64,000 nucleotides of DNA from Tritonibacter multivorans (GCF_001458415.1 NZ_CYSD01000012.1:372001-436000); one strand, 5' to 3'; numbered from the stretch's first letter, positions 44,749 to 54,315 are shown. Notes: generated from the sequence alone by a model not told the origin. Program-made: numbers and translations.

Positions 44749-45753
44749 TTATTCCGCCGGTGTGGACTGCCCCGTTTTGCTGCGCCGTCCTTTGCGCAAG
44801 CGTTTCGCAGCCTTCTTGAAAGGCACCCAATAGAGTTTCCAACAGCTGTCCATCTCCATTGACTTCATCCCAGCCACACCGAATTTCACGTCGCGATTGT
44901 CTTCGGGCATGATGTAGGTGCCAAAAACCACATCCCAAAGCGGGAACATGAAGGCAAAGTTCTTGTCGAAATGATCCGGGTGGCAGCTGTGGTGTACGTG
45001 ATGGTGGGCAGGCGACGGGAAGATCTTGGACCAGGCGCCCGGCCAGCGCAGCCAGACATGGGAATGGCGCAGGTTGTAGGCCGCGATATTGAAGAGGAAC
45101 ATCAGGATCGGCACGCCCAGAACCGAAGGCAGCGCGGGCACCACATCCAACATCAGATAGGCAACCCCGGTGACCGCCCCATAGCCACCGCCGATCAGCA
45201 GCATATAGAGGAGGTTATCAACCGGGTGTTCTCGGTAGTTCGACAGCGGGTGCATGACTTCGGCGCTGTGGTGTACCTTGTGGAATTCCCACAGGATTGG
45301 CACCTTGTGCTGCAAGTAGTGGACCGCATAGCCCATGAAATCCACAACAATGGCCGACACCACCATATAGATCACAACAATGCCCCAGCTGAGCGGCCCC
45401 TGTTGGGTGGCGGTCAGCCCGGTGATCGCCTCACCGGTGACAAGGCGGAACATGCCTGCGCCGCTGGCGCCCAAAAGCCCCAGCAGGAAAAAGTGGCCAA
45501 GGAACTTGTGGAAGAAGAAGTAGCGCACATCCAACCAGGCAGAGGGGTGGTCCCAGACAGATTTCGGGAACAGGAACCCCAGAAAGCTGCTTTTGCCTTC
45601 GCTGCGATTGGCATGGCGATGCGCCCGCCAGATCAGAAATGCGGCCAAAAGAGAGGTCAGCACATAGAGCAGGAAGATCCTTTGGTTGGGATCAAAAGGG
45701 TTCATCAGCACGCTGACCACATGCCCGGAAAAGGTCGCTAGAAAATCCTGCAT
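44749..45753 (-). CDS. Sterol desaturase/fatty-acid hydroxylase-superfamily protein
   Basis: 334 residues, about five membrane segments. The di-iron histidine boxes are present: HYLQHKVPILWEFHKVHHS with the following NYREHP, and HHHVHHS near residue 250. The superfamily hydroxylates or desaturates sterols, carotenoids and fatty acids. Substrate unknown; sterols are unlikely in this group, so a lipid or ornithine-lipid hydroxylase is possible. Single gene, leftward, convergent with the exported-protein gene. Confidence 0.82.
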   Translation of the reverse strand: MQDFLATFSGHVVSVLMNPFDPNQRIFLLYVLTSLLAAFLIWRAHRHANRSEGKSSFLGFLFPKSVWDHPSAWLDVRYFFFHKFLGHFFLLGLLGASGAGMFRLVTGEAITGLTATQQGPLSWGIVVIYMVVSAIVVDFMGYAVHYLQHKVPILWEFHKVHHSAEVMHPLSNYREHPVDNLLYMLLIGGGYGAVTGVAYLMLDVVPALPSVLGVPILMFLFNIAAYNLRHSHVWLRWPGAWSKIFPSPAHHHVHHSCHPDHFDKNFAFMFPLWDVVFGTYIMPEDNRDVKFGVAGMKSMEMDSCWKLYWVPFKKAAKRLRKGRRSKTGQSTPAE

Positions 45754-46001
45754 CTCATACCTCGCTCATATGGCCAGACCTGCGGCCGATGGAGTCGTTT
45801 CCCCTCCCTATCTTGGGAATACGGCGAAACTATGGGCGATTTGGAAACAGTAAGGGCGACCGCGAAGGCCGCCCTTGCCACGTGAGTGGTGGTCACGCTT
45901 TTTACGCACAGCAGAATGCGAGTGAGCCCAAGGCATTTGCCCTGCTCTCGGATCTCTTCACGCAGCAGCGCTGGGGTTCCGTCGCGGAAAACCCAAAAAA
46001 G

Positions 46002-46607
46002 TTACCACATTGTTTTGGCCGCGCGTGGCGCCCATTCACGGTCATAAGTGTCGCCCCCTTCTGCGCCTGAGGAGGCCTCGGCCAGCAGTTGACCGGCAGT
46101 GGGCAGGCCCGCGCTTTCGTCGCCACTGGTCCAGGTGCGCGCCCGCATCAGGGCGCGGGCGCATTGCGAATAGATTTCACCAATAGAAATCACGATGACG
46201 GTGGCGGGTTGCTTGCCATCCTTGTCAAACCGCGCCCGCAGCGCGGCATCTGCGGTAAGCTGCGCAGTGCCATTGAGGCGGATCACATTGTTGGAGCCCG
46301 GCACCAGAAACATCAGCGACACGCGGCCGTCGCGGATAATATTGCGCAGGGAATCCAGACGGTTGTTACCGCGCCAATCGGGCAAAGCCAGCGTGCCGGG
46401 ATCCAGTTCCAGCACCACAGGACCATCATCGCCACGGGGGCTGTCATCGGTCCCTTCAGGACCAACCGTGGTCAGCATGCACAGCCGCGAGGCCATGATC
46501 CATTTGCGATACAGCGGCGTCATCTGCCGCACCACTTTGCGCAAAGAAGGCGCGCCGGGTTGTCCGTAACGCGCCTCCAAATCCTCAAGCGTTTTGATGT
46601 AGTCCAT
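46002..46607 (-). CDS. Pyridoxamine 5'-phosphate oxidase-family flavoprotein
   Basis: 201 residues, split-barrel FMN-binding fold. RLCMLTTVGPEGTDDSPRGDDG, NNRLDSLRNIIRDGRVSLMFLVPG and VIRLNGTAQL match the MSMEG_1061/DR2398-type subgroup, whose members bind FMN or related cofactors. Not a true PdxH. ATG 46607 is preferred to TTG 46616. It overlaps the end of plsC by 23 bp and is the last gene of the ftsE-ftsX-plsC-PPOX unit. Confidence 0.82.
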   Translation of the reverse strand: MDYIKTLEDLEARYGQPGAPSLRKVVRQMTPLYRKWIMASRLCMLTTVGPEGTDDSPRGDDGPVVLELDPGTLALPDWRGNNRLDSLRNIIRDGRVSLMFLVPGSNNVIRLNGTAQLTADAALRARFDKDGKQPATVIVISIGEIYSQCARALMRARTWTSGDESAGLPTAGQLLAEASSGAEGGDTYDREWAPRAAKTMW

Positions 46608-47334
46608 CTGGCTCAAACCCCGCTTCCCGCATCAGCTCATCTGACTTTGCTTCGACCCGAGTTTCCAGTGTTTCCATGAAGCTTTCGCGACCAAGACCGG
46701 GTTCGATCGGGTCGAGGAATTCAACCACCGCCGTGCCGGGTTTGCGCCCAATGCCCGTGCGCGGCCAAAGGACACCCACATTGGTCGCCACAGGCACGCA
46801 GGTCTGGTTCAGCTGTTCATAGAGAACCCCGGTGCCGACTTTGTATTCCTTTTTTGCGCCCGGTGCGACGCGTGTCCCTTGCGAATAGATGATCAGCTGG
46901 CCTGCGTCTTGGCGGCCTGCCTCAACGTCTTCGACCATCTTTTGGATGGCTGCACCGCGTTTGCCGCGATCCACCGCCACACAGTCCAGCAGCTTTGCGT
47001 ATTGGCCAATCACAGGGGTGTAGAGGATTTCGCGCTTCATAATGAACTTGGCCGTCGGCAGCGCGGTGAAGATCATCATAATGTCCAGAAAAGACTGGTG
47101 CTTGGCGGCGATCAGCACTTCGCCTTGCGGGACGGTGCCGCGCACTTCGCAGCGGATCCCAACCAGCAGCCGGGCGGTCCAGAACACATAGCGTGAATAG
47201 CTCTTGCAGCAGACGCGCGCGCCCTTTTTGCTGAAGATCGCCCAAGGCGCAAAGACAAGGCCAAAAATCGGCATCATCAGATACATCTGCCCCACAAAGA
47301 TAAGGGACCGAAGATATTGGATGGCGTGGCTCAC
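46585..47334 (-). CDS. plsC: 1-acyl-sn-glycerol-3-phosphate acyltransferase
   Basis: 249 residues. N-terminal hydrophobic segment, catalytic H-x4-D as KHQSFLD, and a variant third motif YSQGTR in place of the usual PEGTR: the acidic residue that helps bind the phosphate is Gln here. It makes phosphatidic acid from lysophosphatidate. GTG 47334 is set by the GTGA overlap with the ftsX stop. Coupling to ftsEX may link lipid supply with division. Confidence 0.87.
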   Translation of the reverse strand: MSHAIQYLRSLIFVGQMYLMMPIFGLVFAPWAIFSKKGARVCCKSYSRYVFWTARLLVGIRCEVRGTVPQGEVLIAAKHQSFLDIMMIFTALPTAKFIMKREILYTPVIGQYAKLLDCVAVDRGKRGAAIQKMVEDVEAGRQDAGQLIIYSQGTRVAPGAKKEYKVGTGVLYEQLNQTCVPVATNVGVLWPRTGIGRKPGTAVVEFLDPIEPGLGRESFMETLETRVEAKSDELMREAGFEPDGLHQNA

Positions 47335-48224
47335 GCAAGCTCTCCCAGTTTTTTATTGGCTGCACGGGTGGTGGCGACAAAGGCAACAGCACCGCCAAGA
47401 AGCGGGATCAGCAATGGCAACAGCCAGCCAACCCCCTGGAACCCCAGTCCGGTGAGGAAGCCGCCCTCATCTGAGGCGGCAGGCATCAACAGAACTCCGA
47501 TCATGCCAAGCGCCATGCCCGCCCCGCCGCCGGCAAGGGCCCGCAGGGTGAAGCGGCGCACAAAGGCCTGCGCAATATAGCTGTCTTGCGCGCCCACAAG
47601 GCGCAGCACTTCAATGACTTGCGCGTTGGCTGACAGGGCCGCATTGGCCGCCAAGGTGATCATGGCCGCCATCGCGCCGCCGATCAGCAGGATGGACACC
47701 ACCGACAGGCGCCGCAGCGCAAGGGCTGCATCGACCAGCGGGCGGCGCCAGCGGGCGTGGTCATCCAGCACCGCGCCGGGCACTTCGGCCTGAAGACGCA
47801 GACGCAGGCCGGTGGCATCATAGCCTGCCTCATCTTCGATCACCTCGATCAACTGCGGGATCGGCAGGCTGTCCACCGGCAGGCCAGAGCCGAACCACGG
47901 CGACAGAAGGGCTGCCTGTTCTTCGGCGGTCAACGCGCGGGCAGAGGCCACACCGGGGGTCTGCTGGAGGATCTTCAGCGCCGCTTCGGTTTGGGCGGCC
48001 TTTTGGGCGGCGGGCGCATTGATGCGCAGGGTGGCGGCGCGGGCCAGCTCGTCCGCCCAGCGGTCCGCGACCCGGCCCGAGGCCATCGACAGGGCGAGCG
48101 CAAAGACACAAAGGAACGCCATCGCGCCCGAGACAAACAGGGTCAGCTGCGCGGTGAACCCGGTGGGCGGCACAACGCGGTCGGCCTGTGCATCGCCCAG
48201 CAGCAGGGCTTTCAGAAACGTCAT
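47331..48224 (-). CDS. ftsX: Cell-division ABC-type permease FtsX
   Basis: 297 residues, four membrane helices (about 27-50, 175-198, 222-245, 263-285) with a periplasmic loop of about 120 residues between helices 1 and 2. With FtsE it transmits an ATP-driven signal to septal peptidoglycan hydrolases. It starts in an ATGA overlap with ftsE. The sequence is diverged but topology and position are decisive. Confidence 0.9.
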   Translation of the reverse strand: MTFLKALLLGDAQADRVVPPTGFTAQLTLFVSGAMAFLCVFALALSMASGRVADRWADELARAATLRINAPAAQKAAQTEAALKILQQTPGVASARALTAEEQAALLSPWFGSGLPVDSLPIPQLIEVIEDEAGYDATGLRLRLQAEVPGAVLDDHARWRRPLVDAALALRRLSVVSILLIGGAMAAMITLAANAALSANAQVIEVLRLVGAQDSYIAQAFVRRFTLRALAGGGAGMALGMIGVLLMPAASDEGGFLTGLGFQGVGWLLPLLIPLLGGAVAFVATTRAANKKLGELA

Positions 48225-48910
48225 AGGTCTGCCCCCGCGAGCTGCAATTGTCGGCTGGAGATGCGCAGCACCCGTGCCTGCACCTGATTTTTGGCCGCAC
48301 GGATCAGCGACAGATCATGAGTCGCCACAAGGATCGTCTTGCCCATATGGTTCAGTTCAACCAGCAGCCGCAGCAGGCGCTGCGACATTTCCCAATCAAC
48401 GTTCCCGGTGGGTTCATCGGCGATAATGACGTCTGGCGACAGGATAACGGCGCGTGCTAGGGCAGCGCGCTGGCGTTCGCCACCGGACAATTCGGGCGGA
48501 CGCGCATCCATCCGGTCGGTCAGCCCCACCCAGCTGAGGAGCTCGCGCAGATTGGCCTCTTCATCGGCGATGTCACGCCCCGAGACGGTCAGCGGCAGGG
48601 CGATGTTTTCCTTCAGTGTCAGGTGATCCAGAAACCGGCAGTCCTGATGCACGACGCCAATGCGGCGGCGCAGGTGGGCCATCTGGTCCCGGTCCAGACC
48701 GCGCACGTCCATATTGAACGCCCGCACCCGGCCAGAGGTTGGCGTCAGCGCGCCATAACACAGCTTCAGAAGCGTGGTTTTACCAGCGCCCGAAGGCCCG
48801 GTGAGGAAATGAAAGGAGCCTGACCCCAGCTGAATGGAGACATCGCTCAAGAGCTCGCCCCCGCCATAGTTATAGCCCAGATTGTCCAGCTCGATCACGT
48901 TTGGCCCCAT
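48221..48910 (-). CDS. ftsE: Cell-division ATP-binding protein FtsE
   Basis: 229 residues, ABC ATPase. Walker A GPSGAGKTT (38-46), Q-loop VVHQDCRF, signature LSGGERQR and Walker B VIIADEPTGNVDW. Partner of FtsX. First gene of a leftward unit, divergent from the zinc-ribbon gene at 49209 across a repeat-bearing spacer. Confidence 0.95.
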   Translation of the reverse strand: MGPNVIELDNLGYNYGGGELLSDVSIQLGSGSFHFLTGPSGAGKTTLLKLCYGALTPTSGRVRAFNMDVRGLDRDQMAHLRRRIGVVHQDCRFLDHLTLKENIALPLTVSGRDIADEEANLRELLSWVGLTDRMDARPPELSGGERQRAALARAVILSPDVIIADEPTGNVDWEMSQRLLRLLVELNHMGKTILVATHDLSLIRAAKNQVQARVLRISSRQLQLAGADL

Positions 48911-49001
48911 TCAACCCCAAGAATACCGGGCTGTTTGTGCACCTTTGGACGGGCAGTTTCAATGGGTGTTCAACCGATCCCCCCTATTCGCCTGACCTCC
49001 G

Positions 49002-49053
49002 CCCCCCCCCCTGCCTAAACCCCTGCCTAAACCCCTGCCTAACCCCCTGCCCA
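49002..49053. repeat. Poly-C tract and 12-bp minisatellite
   Basis: A run of ten C (49002-49011) leads into nearly four copies of CCCCTGCCTAAA (49008-49019, 49020-49031, then CCCCTGCCTAAC at 49032-49043 and a partial copy). It lies in the ftsE/49209 divergent spacer (48911-49208), which otherwise has no clear gene. Repeat number and C-run length could vary by slippage. Confidence 0.8.
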
Positions 49054-49208
49054 GCCTGCGAGGCCCCGTGCCGTCATGGTTCGTGGACGCAACGCTCAGG
49101 AATATAAGCGCCTGCTTTCGGCATTTCTTCTTTTGCCAGCCTATTGAACGGCTTATGATCGCGGGAAACGTTACCGATATGGCGATTTGAGGCGACCGGG
49201 GAATTTTG

Positions 49209-50150
49209 ATGCGACTGACCTGCCCCAACTGTGGTGCACAATATGAAGTGCCCGAGGATGTAATCCCGCCAGAGGGGCGCGATGTGCAGTGTTCGAACTG
49301 CGGCGATACGTGGTTTCAGCTCTCTGCTGAAGCGCTGGCTGCGGAACAGGAACAGAACGCGCCAGAGGCCGAAATGCCGATCGACGCGGCCGCCGAAGAG
49401 CGCCCCAAACGCGCCATTGATCCGCAGGTGTCGCAGATCCTGCGCGAAGAGGCCGAACGCGAAGCCGCCCTGCGTTCAGCCCCCGAAGGCAGTCTGGAAA
49501 CGCAGACAGAAATGGGGCTGGAAGATACTTTTGATCCGGAAGGCAGCCCGAAGCCGGCCGCCCCCGCCGACGAGGTCGCGGCGGCAGATCCCGCCGCAGC
49601 AGCACCAGAACCCGACGTGGAAGACCCCGCTGCGCCAGACAGCGACGCCACCGAAGCCCCAGAAGTTACAGAAGTTACAGAGCCATCTGACACCTCGGGT
49701 GCGGTGCAAGTGGCCGATCCCGCGGAACATGCGGCCGTTGCTGCTGCCGTTCAGGGGTTGATGCAATCCGAAGACAAACCCGAACTCAAAGACCCCGCGC
49801 CAGCCCCGGCGCCTTTTGGGGGGCGCACACGTCGCAGCACCTCGCGTCGTGATTTGTTGCCCGATATCGAAGACGTCAGCCAGGATCTGTCCGGCGATGA
49901 CACGATGACCCACAGCGGTGCGGCAGAAGACACTGTCGTTGCCGCCAAGCAGCGCAGCGGCGGTTTCCGCAGCGGCTTTGTCCTGATGCTTTTGCTGATG
50001 GGAATTGCGGTCTTTGTCTATGCTCAGGCGCCCGATATCGCAGATGTTCTGCCCGAAGCGGACAGCGCCCTGACAACCTATGTCAGTTGGGTCGATGGGC
50101 TGCGCCTGTGGTTGGATGATCTGGTGCGCGGCCTCAGCGCCGAAGCCTAA
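49209..50150 (+). CDS. MJ0042-type zinc-ribbon membrane protein
   Basis: 313 residues. An N-terminal zinc ribbon (CPNCGAQYEVPEDVIP, then CSNCGDTWF) is followed by a long acidic Ala/Pro/Glu-rich low-complexity region (about 50-235) and one membrane helix (about 255-275) near the C-terminus. The MJ0042 ribbon is found in alphaproteobacterial proteins of unknown role. ATG 49209 is preferred to TTG 49206. Convergent with the TIGR02302 gene. Topology suggests a cytoplasmic ribbon tethered to the membrane. Confidence 0.8.
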   Translation: MRLTCPNCGAQYEVPEDVIPPEGRDVQCSNCGDTWFQLSAEALAAEQEQNAPEAEMPIDAAAEERPKRAIDPQVSQILREEAEREAALRSAPEGSLETQTEMGLEDTFDPEGSPKPAAPADEVAAADPAAAAPEPDVEDPAAPDSDATEAPEVTEVTEPSDTSGAVQVADPAEHAAVAAAVQGLMQSEDKPELKDPAPAPAPFGGRTRRSTSRRDLLPDIEDVSQDLSGDDTMTHSGAAEDTVVAAKQRSGGFRSGFVLMLLLMGIAVFVYAQAPDIADVLPEADSALTTYVSWVDGLRLWLDDLVRGLSAEA

Positions 50151-50203
50151 CGGCCATGCCGCTGTCGGCGCGCCGGGTCACCCGCGGCGCCAGTTGAACC
50201 GTC

Positions 50204-52891
50204 TTAGAAATTGTCCAACAGGCGTTTGAGGTAGTCGCGTTCCTGTTCGCTGCGGTCGCGTTCACCGGCGCGGCGGCGCAGCTCTTCCAGCAGATCCCAA
50301 GCCCGCCGGCGCAGCTCTCCGCCGTTGAGCATATCATCGCCCAGATAATCGCCGAACTGGCCATTGCGGGAGCGTCCCAGCGGATCCAGCGCGTTGCCCA
50401 TGCGCCCCGGATTGCCATCCTGCTGCCCACCGGGCTGGTTCTGTTGCTGATCGGCAAGCGCCTCTCCCAGTGCGCGCATGCCATCGCGCAGGGCTTCCAT
50501 CGCCTCGGACTGCTGATCTATGGCGTCGCCAAATTCACCATCGCGCAGGGCCTGTTCAGCCCCGTCCATCGCACGCCCTGCCCGGTCGAGCGCGTCGCCC
50601 AGCGCTTCGCCTTCCGGTCCAGCGAGGGGCATATTGCCCTGTTGGTCGCTCAGCTGATTGCGCAGAGCCTGCTGGCGGCGCGCAAGATCGCCGGGGCCAG
50701 AGCCCTGACCCTGCTGAGTGCCCTCTTGCTGGCCTTGTCCTTCTTGACCTTGCCCGTTTTCACCCTGCCCGTCTTGGCCCTGGCCATTCTGACCTTGTTG
50801 CTGACCCTGTTGTTGGCCCTGCTGCCCGTTGGGCTGGCCCTGCGGGTTGAATTGCTGCTGAAGGTCACGGAAAGAGTCGTCCGACAGATCCTGCTGGTCA
50901 CGCAGCGTGTCCGCCAGCCCTTCCATCGCCTGCTGACCGGGGCTGTTGCCCTGCCCGCCCTGACCTTGGGTGACGCGCATGTTTTCCATCATCTGCTGAA
51001 ACTCGCGCAGGGCTTGCTCGGCTTCGGCCATGCGGCCCTGTTCCATCAGCTCCTGAATGCGATCCATCATCGCCTGCAGATCGGATTGCGACAGCGTCAT
51101 GGAGTTTTCGCTCTGCTCTCCCGGATCCAGATCCTCGGCTTCTTCGGCGGCCTGCCGCGACAACTGGCGCATGTAGTCCTGCGTGGCGTCGCGCAGTTCC
51201 TGCATCAGGCGGGCAATTTCTTCGTCCGTGGCCCCATCGCGCATGGCCTGTGACAGGCGTTCCTGTGCCTGCCGCATCCGTTCCAGTGCATCGCCCACCT
51301 CGCCCTCTTCGAACTGCATTGCCAAAGTCCAGATCGCCTCGGCCAGTTGGTCCTGCGTTGTGAGGTCAAGCCCGCCGCTGTCCAAAGCGGCCTCCAGTTT
51401 GGAGAGGATGGCGCGCAGCTGCAGGTAATGTCCTGCCTCGCCAAACAGTTCGGATGGGTAATGGCCCATGGTGCGCAGGACCTGCGCAATGCGGCGGCCA
51501 TTCTGGCGGCTCCAGAGCAGATCCCGGCGCTGTTCGATCAGCGCAGCGGCAACGGGATCAAAAAACCGGCGCGCGCCCAGCGGGGCTTGCAATAGCGCGG
51601 GGTCCGAAAGCTGCCCTGCGGCATCTTCGGCCACAAAGGTAAAGCGCACGGGCAGATTGGCCCAGGGATGTTCGCTGAAGTCATCAATCAGCGCTTCGGT
51701 GAACGCGCGGCGGTCACCGGTGAGGCTCAGCGGCAGTGGCAGCTCCAGTGCGGCGCGGGGCTCTGGGTCAATGGTCAGGCCATAGCGGCGGTCAATGGCC
51801 GCAAGGTCCAGTTCGATCCGAATAACACCGCCGGTGACGCCATAGTCATCTTGGGCCGAAAACGGCAGCGTCAAACTGCCATCGGCGGCGACCTCGCTGC
51901 TGCCTTCGGATTGGACAGAGGGGGCGCGGTCTTCGATCAGGCTGACCTGCCAGGCGCGCCCGTTTGGACCCAGGATCTGCAGCGCGCCGCCCTGCACCGC
52001 GGTAAAGGCCTGTTCGGGCGCGCTTGGGTCTGCGTCGTCGGCCAATGTCAGGGTCTGAGCCAATTGAAGCGCACCGACCTCGCCATAGAAACGCAAGGTG
52101 ATGCGGCTGTTTTCCGGCAGGGACAAGGCCCCTTCAGGCTGGTCATTGAGGTAAAGCGCAGGCAGGCCCGTGTGGCGCGGCGGTTCGACCCAGCCTTCCC
52201 ACGTGGGGCCGGACAGGCCCTGTCCTGCGCCGCCACGTGCCAGCTCTACCAGATCGCGGGTATGCCACAGAGAGCCAAACAACAGCGCAACCATCAGCGC
52301 CACAGCCGCAACAAAGCGCAGGGCATAGGGGTCACGGGCGGTCAGGCTGAGATCCGGGGATTGCGGGGTGGCGGCAGCGGCGCGGCGTTCCATGCGGGCG
52401 CGGTGCGCCTGCCAAAGGGCCACGGTTGCGGGATCCTCTGTGCCGGTGGCCTGTTGATCGCGCAAGGCCGCCAGCGGCTGCCCCGGCAGGGCAGCATCCA
52501 CACGCGCCACCGCATCAGACTGGCGGGGCCAGAACAGCCGGGGCCGCGCATAAGCCAGCGCCGCGATCGCCGCAACAGCCGCCAGCCCGACACTGGACCA
52601 CAGCACAGGGGTCGAACCAGAGGACAAGCCGCCCAGAAACACAAAGGCCATCCCGGCCATCAGCACACTGAACAGCGGCCAGAAGGCGCGCCACAGGGTT
52701 TCGCAGATCAGCCCCAGATGCGTGAGCCATACCGCCCGCCGCAAAACTCGGGGCGACACAGGGCGCGACACAGGGCGCGACACAGGGGGCGACACAGGGC
52801 GCGACACAGGGGGCGACACAGGGGAAGACCGGCTGTTTGACACAGCTGTTTTGGCCTGATGGGGCGTCTTGTCTGAAGGGCGTTGGATCAT
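50204..52891 (-). CDS. TIGR02302/DUF4175-family membrane protein
   Basis: 895 residues. After a short N-terminal tail with a (V-S-R/P-P) repeat come two close helices (about 75-95, 100-115) and a third near 175, then a large domain, and a striking Gln/Gly-rich segment about residues 655-770 (many GQ, QQG units). This layout is typical of the TIGR02302 family in alphaproteobacteria, encoded beside lysA; function is unknown, with a periplasmic role inferred. ATG 52891 has AGGAGG at good spacing; the ATG at 52927 sits directly on its ribosome site and is less likely. Confidence 0.83.
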   Translation of the reverse strand: MIQRPSDKTPHQAKTAVSNSRSSPVSPPVSRPVSPPVSRPVSRPVSPRVLRRAVWLTHLGLICETLWRAFWPLFSVLMAGMAFVFLGGLSSGSTPVLWSSVGLAAVAAIAALAYARPRLFWPRQSDAVARVDAALPGQPLAALRDQQATGTEDPATVALWQAHRARMERRAAAATPQSPDLSLTARDPYALRFVAAVALMVALLFGSLWHTRDLVELARGGAGQGLSGPTWEGWVEPPRHTGLPALYLNDQPEGALSLPENSRITLRFYGEVGALQLAQTLTLADDADPSAPEQAFTAVQGGALQILGPNGRAWQVSLIEDRAPSVQSEGSSEVAADGSLTLPFSAQDDYGVTGGVIRIELDLAAIDRRYGLTIDPEPRAALELPLPLSLTGDRRAFTEALIDDFSEHPWANLPVRFTFVAEDAAGQLSDPALLQAPLGARRFFDPVAAALIEQRRDLLWSRQNGRRIAQVLRTMGHYPSELFGEAGHYLQLRAILSKLEAALDSGGLDLTTQDQLAEAIWTLAMQFEEGEVGDALERMRQAQERLSQAMRDGATDEEIARLMQELRDATQDYMRQLSRQAAEEAEDLDPGEQSENSMTLSQSDLQAMMDRIQELMEQGRMAEAEQALREFQQMMENMRVTQGQGGQGNSPGQQAMEGLADTLRDQQDLSDDSFRDLQQQFNPQGQPNGQQGQQQGQQQGQNGQGQDGQGENGQGQEGQGQQEGTQQGQGSGPGDLARRQQALRNQLSDQQGNMPLAGPEGEALGDALDRAGRAMDGAEQALRDGEFGDAIDQQSEAMEALRDGMRALGEALADQQQNQPGGQQDGNPGRMGNALDPLGRSRNGQFGDYLGDDMLNGGELRRRAWDLLEELRRRAGERDRSEQERDYLKRLLDNF
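52754..52825. repeat. 12-bp coding minisatellite in the TIGR02302 gene
   Basis: CGACACAGGG begins at 52754, 52766, 52778, 52790, 52802 and 52814: six copies exactly 12 bp apart, with CGC or GGC filling the unit. It encodes a four-residue V-S-[R/P]-P repeat in the N-terminal tail. The 12-bp period keeps the frame, so copy number can change without breaking the gene. Confidence 0.85.
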
Positions 52892-52940
52892 GCCGCGCGG
52901 CCTCCTGTTGGCGGGCCAGACGCGCATCTCCTTGGGAAGA

Positions 52941-52968
52941 CCCCGCCGCAGGCTGACCGGCGGCGGGG
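52941..52968 (-). terminator. Possible terminator after lysA
   Basis: CCCCGCCG (52941-52948) pairs with CGGCGGGG (52961-52968) over a 12-nt loop, 10 bp past the lysA stop. No strong T run, so read-through into the TIGR02302 gene is possible. Confidence 0.5.
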
Positions 52969-52977
52969 CTTACGCGA

Positions 52978-54243
52978 TTACAGCCACTCGGGGATGGTAT
53001 CGCGGTTTATCATTTCGTCAAAGGTCGGACGCTTGCGGATGACCGCAAATTGATCGCCATTGACCAAAACTTCAGGGATCAGCGGGCGCGAGTTGTATTC
53101 GCTGGACATCACCGCGCCATAGGCGCCCGCCGAACGGAAGGCGACCAGATCGTCGGCCTGAAGCGGTGTCATCATCCGACCTTTGGCAAAGGTGTCGCCG
53201 GATTCGCAGACCGGGCCCACAATGTCATAGGCGGTCTGTTCGGTGCCCGGTTCGGCCTCGATCACCGGAATAATGTCGTGATGCGCCTCGTACATAGCCG
53301 GGCGGATCAGATCATTCATCGCGCCATCCAGAATGAGGAACTGGCGGTCCTCGCCCTGTTTCACATAGATGACCTTGGAGACCATAATCCCGGAGTTGCC
53401 CGCAATCAGGCGGCCCGGTTCGATCTCGATCTCGACATTCAGATGGCCGAGGGTTTCCTTGACCATGGCGCCATATTCCACCGGCAGGGGCGGCGCGTCA
53501 TTGGAGCGCTCGTAGGGAATGCCCAAACCACCGCCCAGATCGAGGCGGCGGATATTGTGGCCATCGGCGCGTAGGGTCTCGGTCAGTTCGGCGACCTTCT
53601 GGTAAGCCAGACGGAAGGGCTCCAGCTCGGTCAACTGCGAGCCGATGTGGACGTCAATGCCGATCACCTCGAGGCCCTTCATCGACGCGGCCAACGCATA
53701 AACCTCGCGGGCGCGGGAAATCGGAATACCGAACTTGTTCTCGGACTTACCGGTCGCAATCTTGGCGTGGGTTTTGGCGTCCACATCCGGGTTCACGCGG
53801 ATGGTGATCGGCGCGGTGACACCAAGGTCGAGCGCGACTTTATTGATCGTCTCCATCTCGGGTTCGCTTTCCACATTGAACTGACGGATGCCGCCGGTCA
53901 GCGCGGTGTGGATTTCCTCGGCGGTTTTGCCAACGCCCGAGAACACGATCTTGTCGCCCGGAACGCCTGCGGCCTTGGCGCGCAGGTATTCCCCCTGGCT
54001 CACCACATCCATGCCCGCACCGGCCTGGGCCAGCGTTTTCAGGATGGCCTGGTTGGAGGCGGCTTTCATGGCAAAACAGACCAGATGGTCCATGCCAGAG
54101 AGCGCCTCGTCAAACAGGCGGAAGTGCCGCAAGAGGGTTGCGGTGGAATAGACATAGAACGGGGTGCCCACGGCAGCCGCAATCTCGGCCACCGGCACGT
54201 CTTCGGCGTAGAGCGCGCCGTCGCGGTAGAGAAAATGATCCAT
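52978..54243 (-). CDS. lysA: Diaminopimelate decarboxylase
   Basis: 421 residues, fold-type III PLP enzyme. PLP Lys60 in CFAMKAASN, glycine-rich phosphate site LDLGGGLGIPY, and the partner-subunit Cys motif GPVCESGD. It makes L-lysine from meso-diaminopimelate. Gene order argH-lipoproteins-lysA-TIGR02302. Its upstream spacer contains an 11-bp tandem repeat. Confidence 0.96.
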   Translation of the reverse strand: MDHFLYRDGALYAEDVPVAEIAAAVGTPFYVYSTATLLRHFRLFDEALSGMDHLVCFAMKAASNQAILKTLAQAGAGMDVVSQGEYLRAKAAGVPGDKIVFSGVGKTAEEIHTALTGGIRQFNVESEPEMETINKVALDLGVTAPITIRVNPDVDAKTHAKIATGKSENKFGIPISRAREVYALAASMKGLEVIGIDVHIGSQLTELEPFRLAYQKVAELTETLRADGHNIRRLDLGGGLGIPYERSNDAPPLPVEYGAMVKETLGHLNVEIEIEPGRLIAGNSGIMVSKVIYVKQGEDRQFLILDGAMNDLIRPAMYEAHHDIIPVIEAEPGTEQTAYDIVGPVCESGDTFAKGRMMTPLQADDLVAFRSAGAYGAVMSSEYNSRPLIPEVLVNGDQFAVIRKRPTFDEMINRDTIPEWL

Positions 54244-54315
54244 GCCCCGCCTTTAGGGCAAAACGGGCGCGGGGATCAATGGATTCTGATCGCGGGGTAC
54301 AATTCGCCGTCGCGG

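Noticed and set aside
45852-45897. Hairpins beyond the PPOX gene as a small RNA
   Set aside because: AAGGGCG/CGCCCTT pairing is a plausible leftward terminator-like hairpin; no promoter or conserved RNA shape is visible.
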